Positions 34,405-43,490 of a stretch of DNA of 64,000 nt are shown piece after piece. Source of the stretch: Sphingobium sp. MI1205 (GTDB lineage Bacteria > Pseudomonadota > Alphaproteobacteria > Sphingomonadales > Sphingomonadaceae); the NCBI RefSeq assembly GCF_001563285.1, contig NZ_CP005191.1, positions 62,001-126,000 on the forward strand. The letters are read 5' to 3'. Position 1 is the first letter of the stretch, and the number at the start of each line of letters is the position of its first letter. Under the pieces are notes generated by a model. It did no database searches. It was not told the DNA's origin and saw only the letters and a list, made by a program, of their open reading frames with translations. A program made the position numbers and the translations under genes.

Positions 34405-35567
34405 ACGAGATGGTTTCTCCGATCGTCGCCACGACTAACTTGGCAAAGGACGCCTTGCGCATCCGCGCCGTCAAAACCACGATCGTCGATTTGCCGATCC
34501 GCAGGGCGCACCAGTTCGCCAAGGCAAAGATCAGCTCGCAGGCATTCCTGATCGTCGAGATCGAGACTGAAAGCGGCATCACGGGGCTCGGCGAAGGAGC
34601 TACGCCCGGTGGACCATGGTGGAGCGGCGATAGCATCGAGACGATGAAGGTGATGATCGACACCTATCTGGCGCCGGCGATCGTCGGACAGAGTGCGGGT
34701 GACGTCACGGCGCTCCACGGTCTGATGAACAAGGTCGCGTTCGCAAACTATTTTGCCAAGGCGGCGGTCGACATCGCTTTGTGGGACATCGTTGGCAAAG
34801 CGCTTAACGCACCCGTCCACGCCTTGTTCGGGGGCATGGTTCGCGACAGCAGCGAGATCAGTTGGGCCCTGGCGACCGGCGAGGCGGATACCGACATCGC
34901 CGAAGCCGAGGACATGATCGCCCGCAAGGCCGCGAAGGTATTCAAGCTCAAAGGTGGGGCAAAGCCGCCTCAGGCAGACGTCGAGCGTGCCGTAAAAGTC
35001 GCCAAGGCGCTGGCAGGCCGCGCGGAGGTGAGAATCGATCTCAACCAGGTGTGGGATGAGACGACCGCCAATCGGTGGATTCCGGCGCTGATCGATGGCG
35101 GAATCAGCCTGCTCGAACAGCCGGTACAGGGCTGGAATTTCGACGGTTTGAAGCGGATCCGCGAACGCTTCGGCATCAAGGTCATGGCGGACGAGAGCGT
35201 CTGCACGCTTCAGGATGCGATGCGGCTCGCGGGCAGCGCTGCGGTGGACGTCTTCGCCTACAAGGTAATGAAGTCGGGCGGCCTGACTGCGTGCAGGCAG
35301 ATCGCCGGCATTGCCGAGGCCGCTGGCATTGCGAGCTATGGCGGTACTTTCCTTGAAAGCTCGATCGGCACGTCTGCCGGCCTGCAGGTCGCAGCGGCCG
35401 AGCGCAGTGTCACGTTCGGCTCCGAGTTCATCGGAGGCATCTGGCTTGCTGACGAAATCGTCACCGAACCCCTGGTCTACAGGGACTTTCACGTTTTCGT
35501 ACCGACAAGGCCAGGCATCGGCATGACGCTCGATCGCGACAAGTTCGAGCATTATCGCCGCAAGTGA
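34401..35567 (+). CDS. catB: Muconate / chloromuconate cycloisomerase
   Basis: 388 aa enolase-superfamily enzyme. K182-x-K184 (FKLKGG), D213 and N215 (RIDLNQ), E239 (LLEQPV), D264-E265 (MADESV) and K288 (AYKVMK) give the muconate-cycloisomerase catalytic set. It converts cis,cis-muconate (or chloromuconates) to muconolactones. It is translationally coupled to catC (ATGA). It is a little longer than typical CatB because of an about 18-residue N-terminal extension. Confidence 0.93.
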   Translation: MNEMVSPIVATTNLAKDALRIRAVKTTIVDLPIRRAHQFAKAKISSQAFLIVEIETESGITGLGEGATPGGPWWSGDSIETMKVMIDTYLAPAIVGQSAGDVTALHGLMNKVAFANYFAKAAVDIALWDIVGKALNAPVHALFGGMVRDSSEISWALATGEADTDIAEAEDMIARKAAKVFKLKGGAKPPQADVERAVKVAKALAGRAEVRIDLNQVWDETTANRWIPALIDGGISLLEQPVQGWNFDGLKRIRERFGIKVMADESVCTLQDAMRLAGSAAVDVFAYKVMKSGGLTACRQIAGIAEAAGIASYGGTFLESSIGTSAGLQVAAAERSVTFGSEFIGGIWLADEIVTEPLVYRDFHVFVPTRPGIGMTLDRDKFEHYRRK

Positions 35568-35595
35568 GCGACGAGCAGACCACATAAAGAGCCCC

Positions 35596-35625
35596 CCGAT
35601 CGGCGAGTAAGCCTTCGCCGATCGG
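35596..35625 (+). terminator. Rho-independent terminator after catB
   Basis: CCGATCGGCGA (35596-35606) pairs perfectly with TCGCCGATCGG (35615-35625) around an 8-base loop and is followed by CTTTCTGCTTTCT. It separates catCB from the symporter gene. Confidence 0.75.
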
Positions 35626-35665
35626 CTTTCTGCTTTCTAAGCCAAAAACATAATGGGGAGGGGCC

Positions 35666-37093
35666 ATGTCATTCCAGGTTTCGACGATCGGGATCACACT
35701 CATTTATATGGCCGCCGTCGGGCTGATTGCAGCTTATGTGCGCCGCTCGGCAATCACCGCTGCGGGCTACACCGAAGGCGGGCGTCAGTTTCCCGCCATC
35801 ATAATCGGGTTCTTGATGGTGTCGGAGTTTATCGGCACGGCGGTGAGTGTAGGCACCGCGCAGCTCGGCTATTCAAAAGGGATTTCGGCTGCATGGAACG
35901 TGTTTGCGTTGGCGCTGGGATTTGTCCTCTTGGGTCTGATCCTGGCACGCAAGTATAAGGAGCTCGGACTTAACACGATCTCAGGTGTGCTCGCCTCGCG
36001 TTACGGCCAGAACACACGTATCGCGGCCTCCGTACTGACGATCTGCGCGCTCGAAATTATCGCGGTGTCGATCTATGCGAGTGGCGGCGCGGTGCTTTCC
36101 GGAATTCTCGCGATCGGCAAGCCGACCGCGGTCATCGTGGTCGGCGTGCTTTCAGTCGGCTATGTCAGTGTCGGTGGCATGCGCTCGGTGGTCTACACCA
36201 ACGTTTTGCACGCATCGATCAAATATCTCGGCATCGTGATCGCGATGATCTACGGGCTTTCGTTGACCGGAGGCGTGACGGCCCTCGCCACGAAGCTCCG
36301 TCCAGAAATGTTTGTCTGGGACGCCGTCGGTTGGTCCCAGATCGGGGCCTGGATGATCGCCGGGATCGGCTCGATTTTTGCGACCCAGCACGTCATCCAG
36401 GCGCTTTACACTGTGCCCAATGTACGAGCTGCCCAGAAAGCGTGTTTCTATTGCGCCGCGGCGATGGTGCCTTTCGGAATCCTGACGGCAGCCGTCGGGA
36501 TGGCGTCGGCGGCTTTGCATCCGGGCATCAATCCTCTGCAAGCGTTTCCGAGCCTCATAGCCGATATGGACCGTCTGAGCGCTGGTATCGTCGTGGCAGG
36601 CTTGGCGGCCTCGCTGTTCGGAACGATTTCGGCTGTTAGCATTGGCGCAGCGACGTTGCTGATGAAAGATTTCTTCGAACCGCTATTCAACAAGGAAAGG
36701 GATGAGAGGCGATCCGTCCGGTTCCTCAAGGTCGCCACGATTATCGTTGGCCTCTTGCCAGTTGTCATCGCACTCGGCGCGAACAACGTTCTCCACATTG
36801 CTTACCTTGGAAAGGGGCTCCGTGCGGCGCTGGCCGTTCTCGTGCTGCTGGCTTTCTATGCTCCAAGCTTCAGCAACGGGAGTGGCGCATTCATCGGGAT
36901 CATCGTGACCCTCCCAGCGACCGTGGTCTGGTACATGCTCGGCGATCCGTACGGCATCGACAACGCGTACGTCGCGCTTGCATGCCCGGTAATCGTTATG
37001 GGCCTGTTTCATCTGACTTCGCGGCGAACCGCCCCGATTGTGACAGGAAACGGACCCTTACCCGAACAGCAGGTTGTGGCGAACACCGAATGA
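35666..37093 (+). CDS. Sodium:solute symporter family transporter
   Basis: 475 aa with about 12-13 hydrophobic helices (for example GITLIYMAAVGLIAAYV and AAMVPFGILTAAVGMAS). The early GYTEGGRQFPAIIIGFLMVS and the later AGLAASLFGTISAVSIGAAT match SSS transporters. GGGGAGG lies upstream of the ATG. The likely substrate is an aromatic or organic acid feeding the neighbouring ortho-cleavage pathway (inference from context). Confidence 0.85.
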   Translation: MSFQVSTIGITLIYMAAVGLIAAYVRRSAITAAGYTEGGRQFPAIIIGFLMVSEFIGTAVSVGTAQLGYSKGISAAWNVFALALGFVLLGLILARKYKELGLNTISGVLASRYGQNTRIAASVLTICALEIIAVSIYASGGAVLSGILAIGKPTAVIVVGVLSVGYVSVGGMRSVVYTNVLHASIKYLGIVIAMIYGLSLTGGVTALATKLRPEMFVWDAVGWSQIGAWMIAGIGSIFATQHVIQALYTVPNVRAAQKACFYCAAAMVPFGILTAAVGMASAALHPGINPLQAFPSLIADMDRLSAGIVVAGLAASLFGTISAVSIGAATLLMKDFFEPLFNKERDERRSVRFLKVATIIVGLLPVVIALGANNVLHIAYLGKGLRAALAVLVLLAFYAPSFSNGSGAFIGIIVTLPATVVWYMLGDPYGIDNAYVALACPVIVMGLFHLTSRRTAPIVTGNGPLPEQQVVANTE

Positions 37094-37168
37094 ATCAAAA
37101 CCGGGATGCCGCGCCAGTCCGTCTGAGCGGCGTGGGTGGCCGTCAGGAATAACGTGAGGCAGTTGGAA

Positions 37169-38050
37169 ATGAAAAAGATCGTTGTCGGCGCCGTCGAAAT
37201 CACGCGAGTTGAGGAGAGCCTTGCACCCAGTTTCGAGCCTGCTTTCCTGTTCCCGGAGTGGCGGCCAGAGTATCTGGAGCAGTATGGGTGGATGGAGCCT
37301 CACTTCTATGACCGGGGGGCTGGCAAGTTCATGTCATCGATCCATAGCTGGGTGATCCGCACGAAGCATCATTTGATTGTGGTCGACACCTGCGCTGGCA
37401 ACGACAAGAGCCGGCCATCGTTCGAACGGTTCAACATGTTGCGTAGTTCTTATCTGGAGCGACTGCAAAGCGCCGGCATACGTCCTGAGGACGTCACGCA
37501 CGTCCTGTGCACGCATCTTCATCTCGATCATGTCGGCTGGAACACACGCCTACTCGATGGACGCTGGGTGCCAACGTTTCCGCAGGCGAAATACATCCTT
37601 TCGAGGCGTGAGTGCGAATTCTGGGATACGCGCAGCGGAGAGGGAGGGAAACTCCCGATCAACGACAACGTATTCGAGGACAGCGTCAGGCCGATCCTGG
37701 ACGCGGGGTTGGCAGAGTTGATCGATCCTCCCTTTCAGCTGACGGACGAGCTGACGATCGAGGCAGCGCCGGGGCATTCGCCGGGCCATTGCATATTGGT
37801 GCTTCGAAGCGGCGGCGAGACGGCGATCTTCTCGGCGGACACGATGCATCAGCCGGTGCAGATCTACGAACCACATCTCAACAGCCGTTTCTGCGCCGAT
37901 CCCGAGCTTGCTCGGCAATCGCGGCAGGCCGTCCTCGAACAATGTGCATGCTCGAACGGCTTGCTTTTGCCGGCGCATTTTGGGCGACCCCATGTTGGCC
38001 GCGTCAGTGAGCGGGCGGGCGGCTTTGCTTTTTCCTGCGACAAAGTCTGA
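37169..38050 (+). CDS. Metallo-beta-lactamase-fold hydrolase (possible lactonase)
   Basis: 293 aa from MKKIVVGAVEITRVEESLAP. Metal-binding THLHLDHVGW (H116, H118, D120, H121), then APGHSPGHCILV and FSADTMHQPVQIY, and a last histidine in LLLPAHFGRPHVG. The layout resembles AttM/AhlD-type lactonases. No dienelactone or enol-lactone hydrolase of the usual alpha/beta type lies in the island, so this protein could open the lactone intermediate. That function is inferred from context only. Confidence 0.85.
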   Translation: MKKIVVGAVEITRVEESLAPSFEPAFLFPEWRPEYLEQYGWMEPHFYDRGAGKFMSSIHSWVIRTKHHLIVVDTCAGNDKSRPSFERFNMLRSSYLERLQSAGIRPEDVTHVLCTHLHLDHVGWNTRLLDGRWVPTFPQAKYILSRRECEFWDTRSGEGGKLPINDNVFEDSVRPILDAGLAELIDPPFQLTDELTIEAAPGHSPGHCILVLRSGGETAIFSADTMHQPVQIYEPHLNSRFCADPELARQSRQAVLEQCACSNGLLLPAHFGRPHVGRVSERAGGFAFSCDKV

Positions 38051-38385
38051 GCACAATATGGTCAAAAGTTGATAGCGGCGTCGCTGGCGTCGGCGCGGGC
38101 AGAATGCCGACAGAGCGCGTTCCTGCACTGTGCGGGCATTGTCTCCGCATCATCGGTAAACGCGCTGTGGTCCGATCGCGCCACTCTACTTGCGAAGACT
38201 TTGATCGACATGATGAGGGAACGTTGACCCGGGCACGATTATCCGCCCAGGGGGCGTTTATGTCACTCCAGAAGGCGATACGATTTCGGTATGGCCAAAG
38301 ACCCGAAAAGGAATTTGAAAAAATGTCTCGGGTGTAAAATATTGGTTCTTGAGAATAGAAACGGATCTCCTGAGAGGATCGGAAA
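38051..38385. other. Gene-free stretch upstream of the ring-cleavage dioxygenase
   Basis: 335 bp with no convincing gene. Short plus-strand frames (for example 38104-38337) have no family features. The AT-richer last 60 bp before 38386 is a likely promoter region. Confidence 0.4.
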
Positions 38386-39159
38386 ATGGCAGACGAAGCT
38401 CGTATAAACGCAGTGGTCAGCGATATCGTGGATGGAGTGCGCGCGGCTCTGTTCAAGCACGATGTGACGTTCGACGAATACAGGGTGGCGCTGGCGTTTC
38501 TGCTTGATGCCTTCGAAAAGAACGACGTGCCGCTACTGATGGACGTCTTCTTCAACACGACGATCGTGAAAATCGAGGGCAAACTGATGGGAGGCTCTAA
38601 GCCTTCGCTGGAAGGTCCTTATTATCTGGAGAATGCGGCTGTCGTCACGGACCGCCTTCCAATGCGCGACGAGGATCAGCACCACACTGCGATGCAGCTG
38701 CGCGGTCGAGTGACCGGGATGGATGGGCGGCCGCTCGCGCGTGCCACGATCGACGTTTGGCATTCGACCCCGGAAGGCCGGTATAGCGGTATTCATGATG
38801 GAATTCCGCCGCACTATTATCGCGGCAAGATCGTCACTGACGCTGATGGCCGCTACAACGTGCGGTCGATCATGCCGATCCCGTACCAAATTCCTAACGA
38901 AGGGCCCACCGGTGCGCTGCTCACGGCGATGGGGCGGCACTCCTGGAGGCCAGCTCATGTCCATTACAAGATCTCGGCCCCTGGCATGCATACACACATC
39001 AGTCAGGCCTACTTCGAAGGCGGCGCGTACGTCGAAGACGATTGCTGCGAGGACGTTTGCGAGGAGCATGTTGTCGCCGAGAAGGTGGAAGACGGTGTGC
39101 GCATCGTCGAAGTGGACTTCGTGATCCCGAAAGCGACGGAAAAGGCGCAAGCCGCCTGA
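38386..39159 (+). CDS. Intradiol catechol dioxygenase, chlorocatechol 1,2-dioxygenase type
   Basis: 257 aa. The N-terminal helical dimer domain (1-60) leads into SLEGPYYLENAA and the catalytic barrel. Expected non-haem Fe(III) ligands are Y133 (GRYSG), Y167 (IPYQIP), H191 and H193 (PAHVHYKISAPG). Length and spacing fit chlorocatechol dioxygenases (about 255 aa) better than benzoate-pathway CatA (about 310 aa). It cleaves the ring between the hydroxyls to give cis,cis-muconate or chloromuconate. GAGAGGA lies upstream of the start. Confidence 0.88.
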   Translation: MADEARINAVVSDIVDGVRAALFKHDVTFDEYRVALAFLLDAFEKNDVPLLMDVFFNTTIVKIEGKLMGGSKPSLEGPYYLENAAVVTDRLPMRDEDQHHTAMQLRGRVTGMDGRPLARATIDVWHSTPEGRYSGIHDGIPPHYYRGKIVTDADGRYNVRSIMPIPYQIPNEGPTGALLTAMGRHSWRPAHVHYKISAPGMHTHISQAYFEGGAYVEDDCCEDVCEEHVVAEKVEDGVRIVEVDFVIPKATEKAQAA

Positions 39160-39326
39160 GCGGTTTCGTGAGCCGCCTTTGAGCGGCGACGCATCTTCCA
39201 TCCAACGACAACAAAGCGATCCGGCGTGTTGCCGGATCGAACCTTTTACCGCGGGCCATTGAGCGCTGGTCCGCATGGCGGCGGCCGGGCTGGCTCGAGC
39301 CAAGATCAAGGGCGTGAGAGATTGAG

Positions 39327-40394
39327 ATGCAATTGAGTTTCACTTACGAGGCCAATCCAGGACGAACGATATTCGCGCCGGGTAGCCTGGCTTCGCTCGG
39401 CGATGAGCTTACGCGGCTTGGTTTCAGTCGTGCGCTGATCATCTGCACGCCGCCTCAGCGCGATTTGGCCGAGCGGATCAACGCGATGCTCGGCGATCGT
39501 AGTGCCGGAATCTTCGATGGCGCCCTGATGCACGTCCCATTCGAGACCGTCGTCGCCTGTCGAGACGTGGCGCTAAAGAGCTTGGCCGATTGCACGGTCG
39601 CAATCGGCGGTGGATCGACGACGGGTCTCGCCAAGGCTCTAGCGCTTGAAGACGGCCTTCCGATCGTGGCGGTCCCTACGACCTATGCAGGCTCCGAAAT
39701 GACCCCGATTTGGGGAATGACGAAGGATCGGCGAAAGGTCACGGGGCGCGACAAGGCGGTACTGCCGAAAACGGTCATTTACGATCCGGAGCTGCTGGTG
39801 TCGCTGCCGGCTTCTATTACCGGGCCGTCCGGGCTCAATGCGATCGCGCACGCGGTTGAAGCTCTTTACGCGCCGGAAGCCAATCCCATCACGTCGCTAA
39901 TGGCGGAGGAGGCGATCCGGGCGATCGGACAGGGCCTTCCGAAATCGATTGAGACGCCGAACGACATCGGCGCGCGCTCTTCGACGCTCTATGGCGCTTG
40001 GCTCGCCGGCGCGACACTCGGCATGGTTGGCATGGGCCTCCATCATAAGATTTGCCACACGCTTGGGGGTACGTTCGATCTGCCGCATGCCGATGTTCAT
40101 GCGATCGTCCTTCCGTATGTCGCCGAGTTCAACGCGAGCGCCGCGCCTGGCGCGATGGCGCGCGTGGCGATGGCGTTGGGCGGCTTGGCGGCAAGCGACG
40201 CAGGACGGTGTCTTTACGATCTTCGCCGGAAAACGTGCCCAAAGCAGTCGCTTGCTAGTTTGGGAATGGCGCAATCCGATATTCGGCATGCCGCGGAACT
40301 GGCCAGCGCGGGCAGCTATCCAAACCCCAGGATCGCCTCGGCCGACGATGTCGAACGCATCATTATCGAGGCGTTTCACGGTCTGCAGCCCTGA
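39327..40394 (+). CDS. Maleylacetate reductase
   Basis: 355 aa iron-dependent alcohol-dehydrogenase fold. The NAD-binding AIGGGSTTGLAKALAL segment and PTTYAGSEMTPIWG, followed by GRDKAVLPKTVIYDPEL, are characteristic of TfdF/MacA. The expected active-site histidines occur in AIAHAVEALY and GLHHKICHTLGGTFDLPHAD. It reduces maleylacetate to 3-oxoadipate, the last special step of chlorocatechol and hydroxyquinol pathways. It precedes a truncated 3-oxoadipate CoA-transferase gene. Confidence 0.92.
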   Translation: MQLSFTYEANPGRTIFAPGSLASLGDELTRLGFSRALIICTPPQRDLAERINAMLGDRSAGIFDGALMHVPFETVVACRDVALKSLADCTVAIGGGSTTGLAKALALEDGLPIVAVPTTYAGSEMTPIWGMTKDRRKVTGRDKAVLPKTVIYDPELLVSLPASITGPSGLNAIAHAVEALYAPEANPITSLMAEEAIRAIGQGLPKSIETPNDIGARSSTLYGAWLAGATLGMVGMGLHHKICHTLGGTFDLPHADVHAIVLPYVAEFNASAAPGAMARVAMALGGLAASDAGRCLYDLRRKTCPKQSLASLGMAQSDIRHAAELASAGSYPNPRIASADDVERIIIEAFHGLQP

Positions 40395-40472
40395 TGTCGC
40401 GCACAGCTGGGATCGCTCTTGGAGACTTTATGGAGACGGCCGCGCGCGGCGGCTTGAGAGGAAGGCGGCGAG

Positions 40473-40589
40473 TTGGATAGCAAAATATATGGCAGCGCCG
40501 AGCAGGCTTTATCAGGGCTGTTGAGCGAAGGCATGACAATCATGTCAGGCGGCTTCGGCCTCGTCGGTAATCCTGAAACCTTGATCGAC
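40473..40589 (+). pseudogene. 5' fragment of 3-oxoacid (3-oxoadipate) CoA-transferase subunit A, cut by IS
   Basis: 39 codons from a TTG start with GAGAGGAAGG upstream. KIYGSAEQALSGLL, then GMTIMSGGFGLVGNPETLID, is the conserved N terminus of PcaI/CatI. The frame ends exactly at the left border of the right IS copy (40590). The rest of subunit A and the whole of subunit B are missing. Confidence 0.88.
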
Positions 40590-40804
40590 TGCGCGGCGAC
40601 AACTACGATGGCCGGTTGAGCGGCGACTATGATGGCCGGTAGGATCGGTTGTCTGGTCTGATCGTAGGGAGGGGCGCAGCCCCGACCGGAGAGCGGACCA
40701 GACAACCGGTGGCGATCTTTTTCCCCTTCTTTCGGGGGGCAGATCGGGGCTGTGGCGGGCGGTGGTATCGGAACACTCATCGAACAACGAGCGATGGGTT
40801 TGCG

Positions 40805-42310
40805 ATGCCGGGCCACCACATTTCCGATCAGCAGGTATTTCTCTTCATGACCCATCGTCGCCAACACACCCAGGCCGTCGCGGCTGCCAAGGCCGGTATC
40901 AGCGAACGCAGCGCACGCCGGATCGAGAACGATCCGCAGCTTCCGTCCCAGAAGAAGAAGGAGCGCCACTGGCGCACCCGCGCCGATCCGCTCGAGCCAT
41001 TCTGGCCACGTATAGAGGAGTTGCTCCAGATCGACGGTATCATTGCCGTCACGGTCTTCGAGACGCTCCAGGACGAGTTCGGCGAGGATGCTGTTCCCGA
41101 TGCGATACGACGAACACTGGAACGCCGGATCGCCCGCTGGCGGGCACTGCACGGCGGCGAGAAGGAGATCTTCTTCCCGCAGCATCATGAGCCCGGTCGG
41201 CAGGGCCTGTCGGATTTCACGGTATGCGACAGTCTCAAGGTCACTGTTGCCGGCGAGACCCTGGCCTATCGCCTCTACCACTTCCGCTTGGCGGCGAGTG
41301 GCTGGGAGCATGCGGCTGTCGTGCTGGGCGGGGAGAGCTTTGCCGCCCTTTCGGAGCACCTGCAGGATGCGTTGTGGAAGCTGGGCGGTGCGCCGGCCGA
41401 ACACCGCAGCGATTCCCTGTCAGCCGCCTACAAAAACCTCAACGCCGATGCGCAGCGGGATTTCACCCGAAGCTATGACGAGCTGTGTCGTCATTACGGC
41501 ATGCTTGCTACCCGCAACAACCGCGGCGAGGCGCACGAGAACGGATCGATCGAAGGTCCCCATGCCCATCTCAAGCGACGGCTCGATCAGGCCTTACGCC
41601 GGCGGGGCAGCCGCGATTTCGTTAGCATCGAGGCCTGGCGCGAGTTCGTTGAGGCGCAGGTCGCCAGACAGAACCGGCGACATGCTGCGCGCATCGATGC
41701 AGAACGCAGGGTACTCAAGGCGCTGCCCGCAAGGCGAACCACCGATTTCGCCATGGTCACCGTCGATGTCACCCGCAACGGCACCGTCGCCATCGATCGG
41801 GTTACCTATTCGGTGCCTTCCCGCCTCGTCGGACGGCGCCTCAACGCGCATCTCTTTGACGATCGCATCGAGCTCTTCCTCGGTCCAGACAGGGTAATGT
41901 CCACGCCGCGTGTGCGGATCAGTCATCCCCACCGGGGGCATAGCATCGATTTCCGGCACATGATCGGTAACCTGCGCCGCAAGCCCGGTGCACTGCGCAA
42001 CCTCGTCTACCGCGAAGCCCTCTTCCCCGATCACGCCTACCGGCGGGCCTGGCAAGCCTTCGATGCCCAACTCGATGGACGGCAGGCCTGCCGCGATGCC
42101 GTCGCGCTGCTCGATATCGCCGCCAGGGGCGACTGTGTCGACGTGCTGGCCCGGCGGATCGATGAGGCTCTCGACAGCGGGCGCTTGCCCGATGTCGATG
42201 CGCTCAGGGACGAGTTCCTGCCAACCGCAAGATCGCAGCGCGATGTCGCTATCCCGCCACCCGATCTGCACAGCTACAACAGCCTGATCGCCAGCGGGGA
42301 GGTGCACTGA
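40805..42310 (+). CDS. istA: IS21-family transposase IstA (right copy)
   Basis: 501 aa, identical in sequence to the left-copy IstA (26959-28464), including the helix-turn-helix, DDE core and C-terminal domain. Identity implies very recent duplication, so both copies should be functional. Confidence 0.93.
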   Translation: MPGHHISDQQVFLFMTHRRQHTQAVAAAKAGISERSARRIENDPQLPSQKKKERHWRTRADPLEPFWPRIEELLQIDGIIAVTVFETLQDEFGEDAVPDAIRRTLERRIARWRALHGGEKEIFFPQHHEPGRQGLSDFTVCDSLKVTVAGETLAYRLYHFRLAASGWEHAAVVLGGESFAALSEHLQDALWKLGGAPAEHRSDSLSAAYKNLNADAQRDFTRSYDELCRHYGMLATRNNRGEAHENGSIEGPHAHLKRRLDQALRRRGSRDFVSIEAWREFVEAQVARQNRRHAARIDAERRVLKALPARRTTDFAMVTVDVTRNGTVAIDRVTYSVPSRLVGRRLNAHLFDDRIELFLGPDRVMSTPRVRISHPHRGHSIDFRHMIGNLRRKPGALRNLVYREALFPDHAYRRAWQAFDAQLDGRQACRDAVALLDIAARGDCVDVLARRIDEALDSGRLPDVDALRDEFLPTARSQRDVAIPPPDLHSYNSLIASGEVH

Positions 42311-43119
42311 TGACCCGCACCAAGGATCAGGCCGCCGCCGTACTGCCTACCCTGCTCAAGGCCTTGCGCCTGCCGAGCATCAACCGCAACTGGAAGCACC
42401 TCACCGACACCGCCGATCGCGATGGCTGGCCGGCCGCCAACCTGCTGGCCTCGCTTCTCGAGATCGAGATGGCTGATCGCTCCTCCCGGCGCATCCAGCG
42501 CCATCGCGACCAGTCCGGCTTGCCCGCAGGCAAGACCTTCGCCACCTTCGATTTCGACGCCGCCCCCGGCATCCGCAAACCGCACCTCTTGTCCCTCGCC
42601 GCCGGTGACGACTGGATCGAGAACGGCGGCAACCTGCTGCTGTTCGGCCAGAGCGGGACCGGCAAGACGCACGCAGTTGCCGCCATTGGCCATGCCCTCA
42701 TCGACACGGGGCGGCGCGTCCTGTTCTGCTCCACCACCGACATGGTCCAGAAGCTCCAGTCCGCGCGCCGCGACCTCAGCTTGCCCGCCATGCTCGACAA
42801 GCTCGACAAGTTCGATCTCATCGTGCTCGACGATCTGTCCTACGTCCGCAAGGACCAGGTCGAAACCAGCGCCTTGTTCGAGCTCATCGCCCACCGCTAC
42901 GAACGCCACTCGCTCGCCATTACCGCCAACCAGCCATTTTCGGCATGGGACAACGTCTTCCCTGATCCCGCCATGGCTGTCGCCGCGATCGACCGCCTCG
43001 TGCACCACTCGACCATCATCGAGATGAACGGCGAAAGCTACCGCAAGCGTTCCGCCGTCGCCCGCATCAACGCCGGCGATTACGACCCGCCCAATGGCGC
43101 CCCGGACCGGCCATCATAA
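42310..43119 (+). CDS. istB: IS21-family ATPase IstB (right copy)
   Basis: 269 aa, identical to the left-copy IstB, with Walker A GQSGTGKT intact and the same TGATG coupling to istA. Confidence 0.93.
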   Translation: MTRTKDQAAAVLPTLLKALRLPSINRNWKHLTDTADRDGWPAANLLASLLEIEMADRSSRRIQRHRDQSGLPAGKTFATFDFDAAPGIRKPHLLSLAAGDDWIENGGNLLLFGQSGTGKTHAVAAIGHALIDTGRRVLFCSTTDMVQKLQSARRDLSLPAMLDKLDKFDLIVLDDLSYVRKDQVETSALFELIAHRYERHSLAITANQPFSAWDNVFPDPAMAVAAIDRLVHHSTIIEMNGESYRKRSAVARINAGDYDPPNGAPDRPS

Positions 43120-43378
43120 TTGTCGCTGGCTTCGCGCTCGGGAGCACCCTTGCTGAGGCAACGGGTAATTGTCGCCAGCGGCAATTACATGCCAACCATC
43201 CCATGCGCTTCAAACCCTCGCTTCCGGCCAGCGCCAGCGACAATTACCCAGCGTCGTAATTGTCGCTCGACGGTTGCTCCTCGCAACAGCAAATGGTAGC
43301 CAGAATTCACCAACCGGCGCGGCCACCTATCGGCCATCAAAATTGACGCCGACCGGACTCCGTAATCGTCGCGCTACA

Positions 43379-43384
43379 CGTACC
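43379..43384. repeat. Target-site duplication, right side of composite transposon
   Basis: CGTACC directly after the terminal CA of the right IS copy; it matches 26738-26743 before the left copy. Confidence 0.8.
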
Positions 43385-43434
43385 AGTCACCGGAGCCGAG
43401 CGTGATGCGGCCCTCTGTCATGGAGAAATACAAA

Positions 43435-43466
43435 AGGCCCCCGCTCCGCGATGGAAGCGAGGGCCT
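43435..43466 (-). terminator. Terminator hairpin after the second DUF736 gene
   Basis: AGGCCC with CGCT (43435-43445) pairs with AGCG and GGGCCT (43456-43466). On the minus strand the stem is followed by TTTTG. It lies 25 bp past the DUF736 stop at 43491. Confidence 0.65.
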
Positions 43467-43490
43467 CTTGAAGCAACGACTGGACGGTGC

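Larger units (their letters stand above)
26744..43378. mobile_element. Composite transposon: two IS21-family copies with aromatic catabolic cargo
   Basis: About 16.6 kb. It is bounded by two identical, directly oriented 2789-bp IS21-family elements and flanked by CGTACC on both outer sides. The cargo (29533-40589) encodes ortho-cleavage enzymes, transporter and regulators, and genes are truncated at both cargo ends. The cargo was therefore cut out of a larger catabolic locus by the two IS insertions and then moved as one unit. Confidence 0.8.
40590..43378 (+). mobile_element. IS21-family insertion sequence, right copy
   Basis: Identical by eye to the left copy over its full 2789 bp, offset by 13,846 bp, and in the same orientation. 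It truncates the CoA-transferase gene on its left. On its right it is followed by CGTACC, matching the sequence before the left copy. Confidence 0.92.

Noticed and set aside
34281..35585. Long minus-strand open frame antisense to catB
   Set aside because: GC-rich antisense shadow; the plus strand encodes a full muconate cycloisomerase with all catalytic residues.
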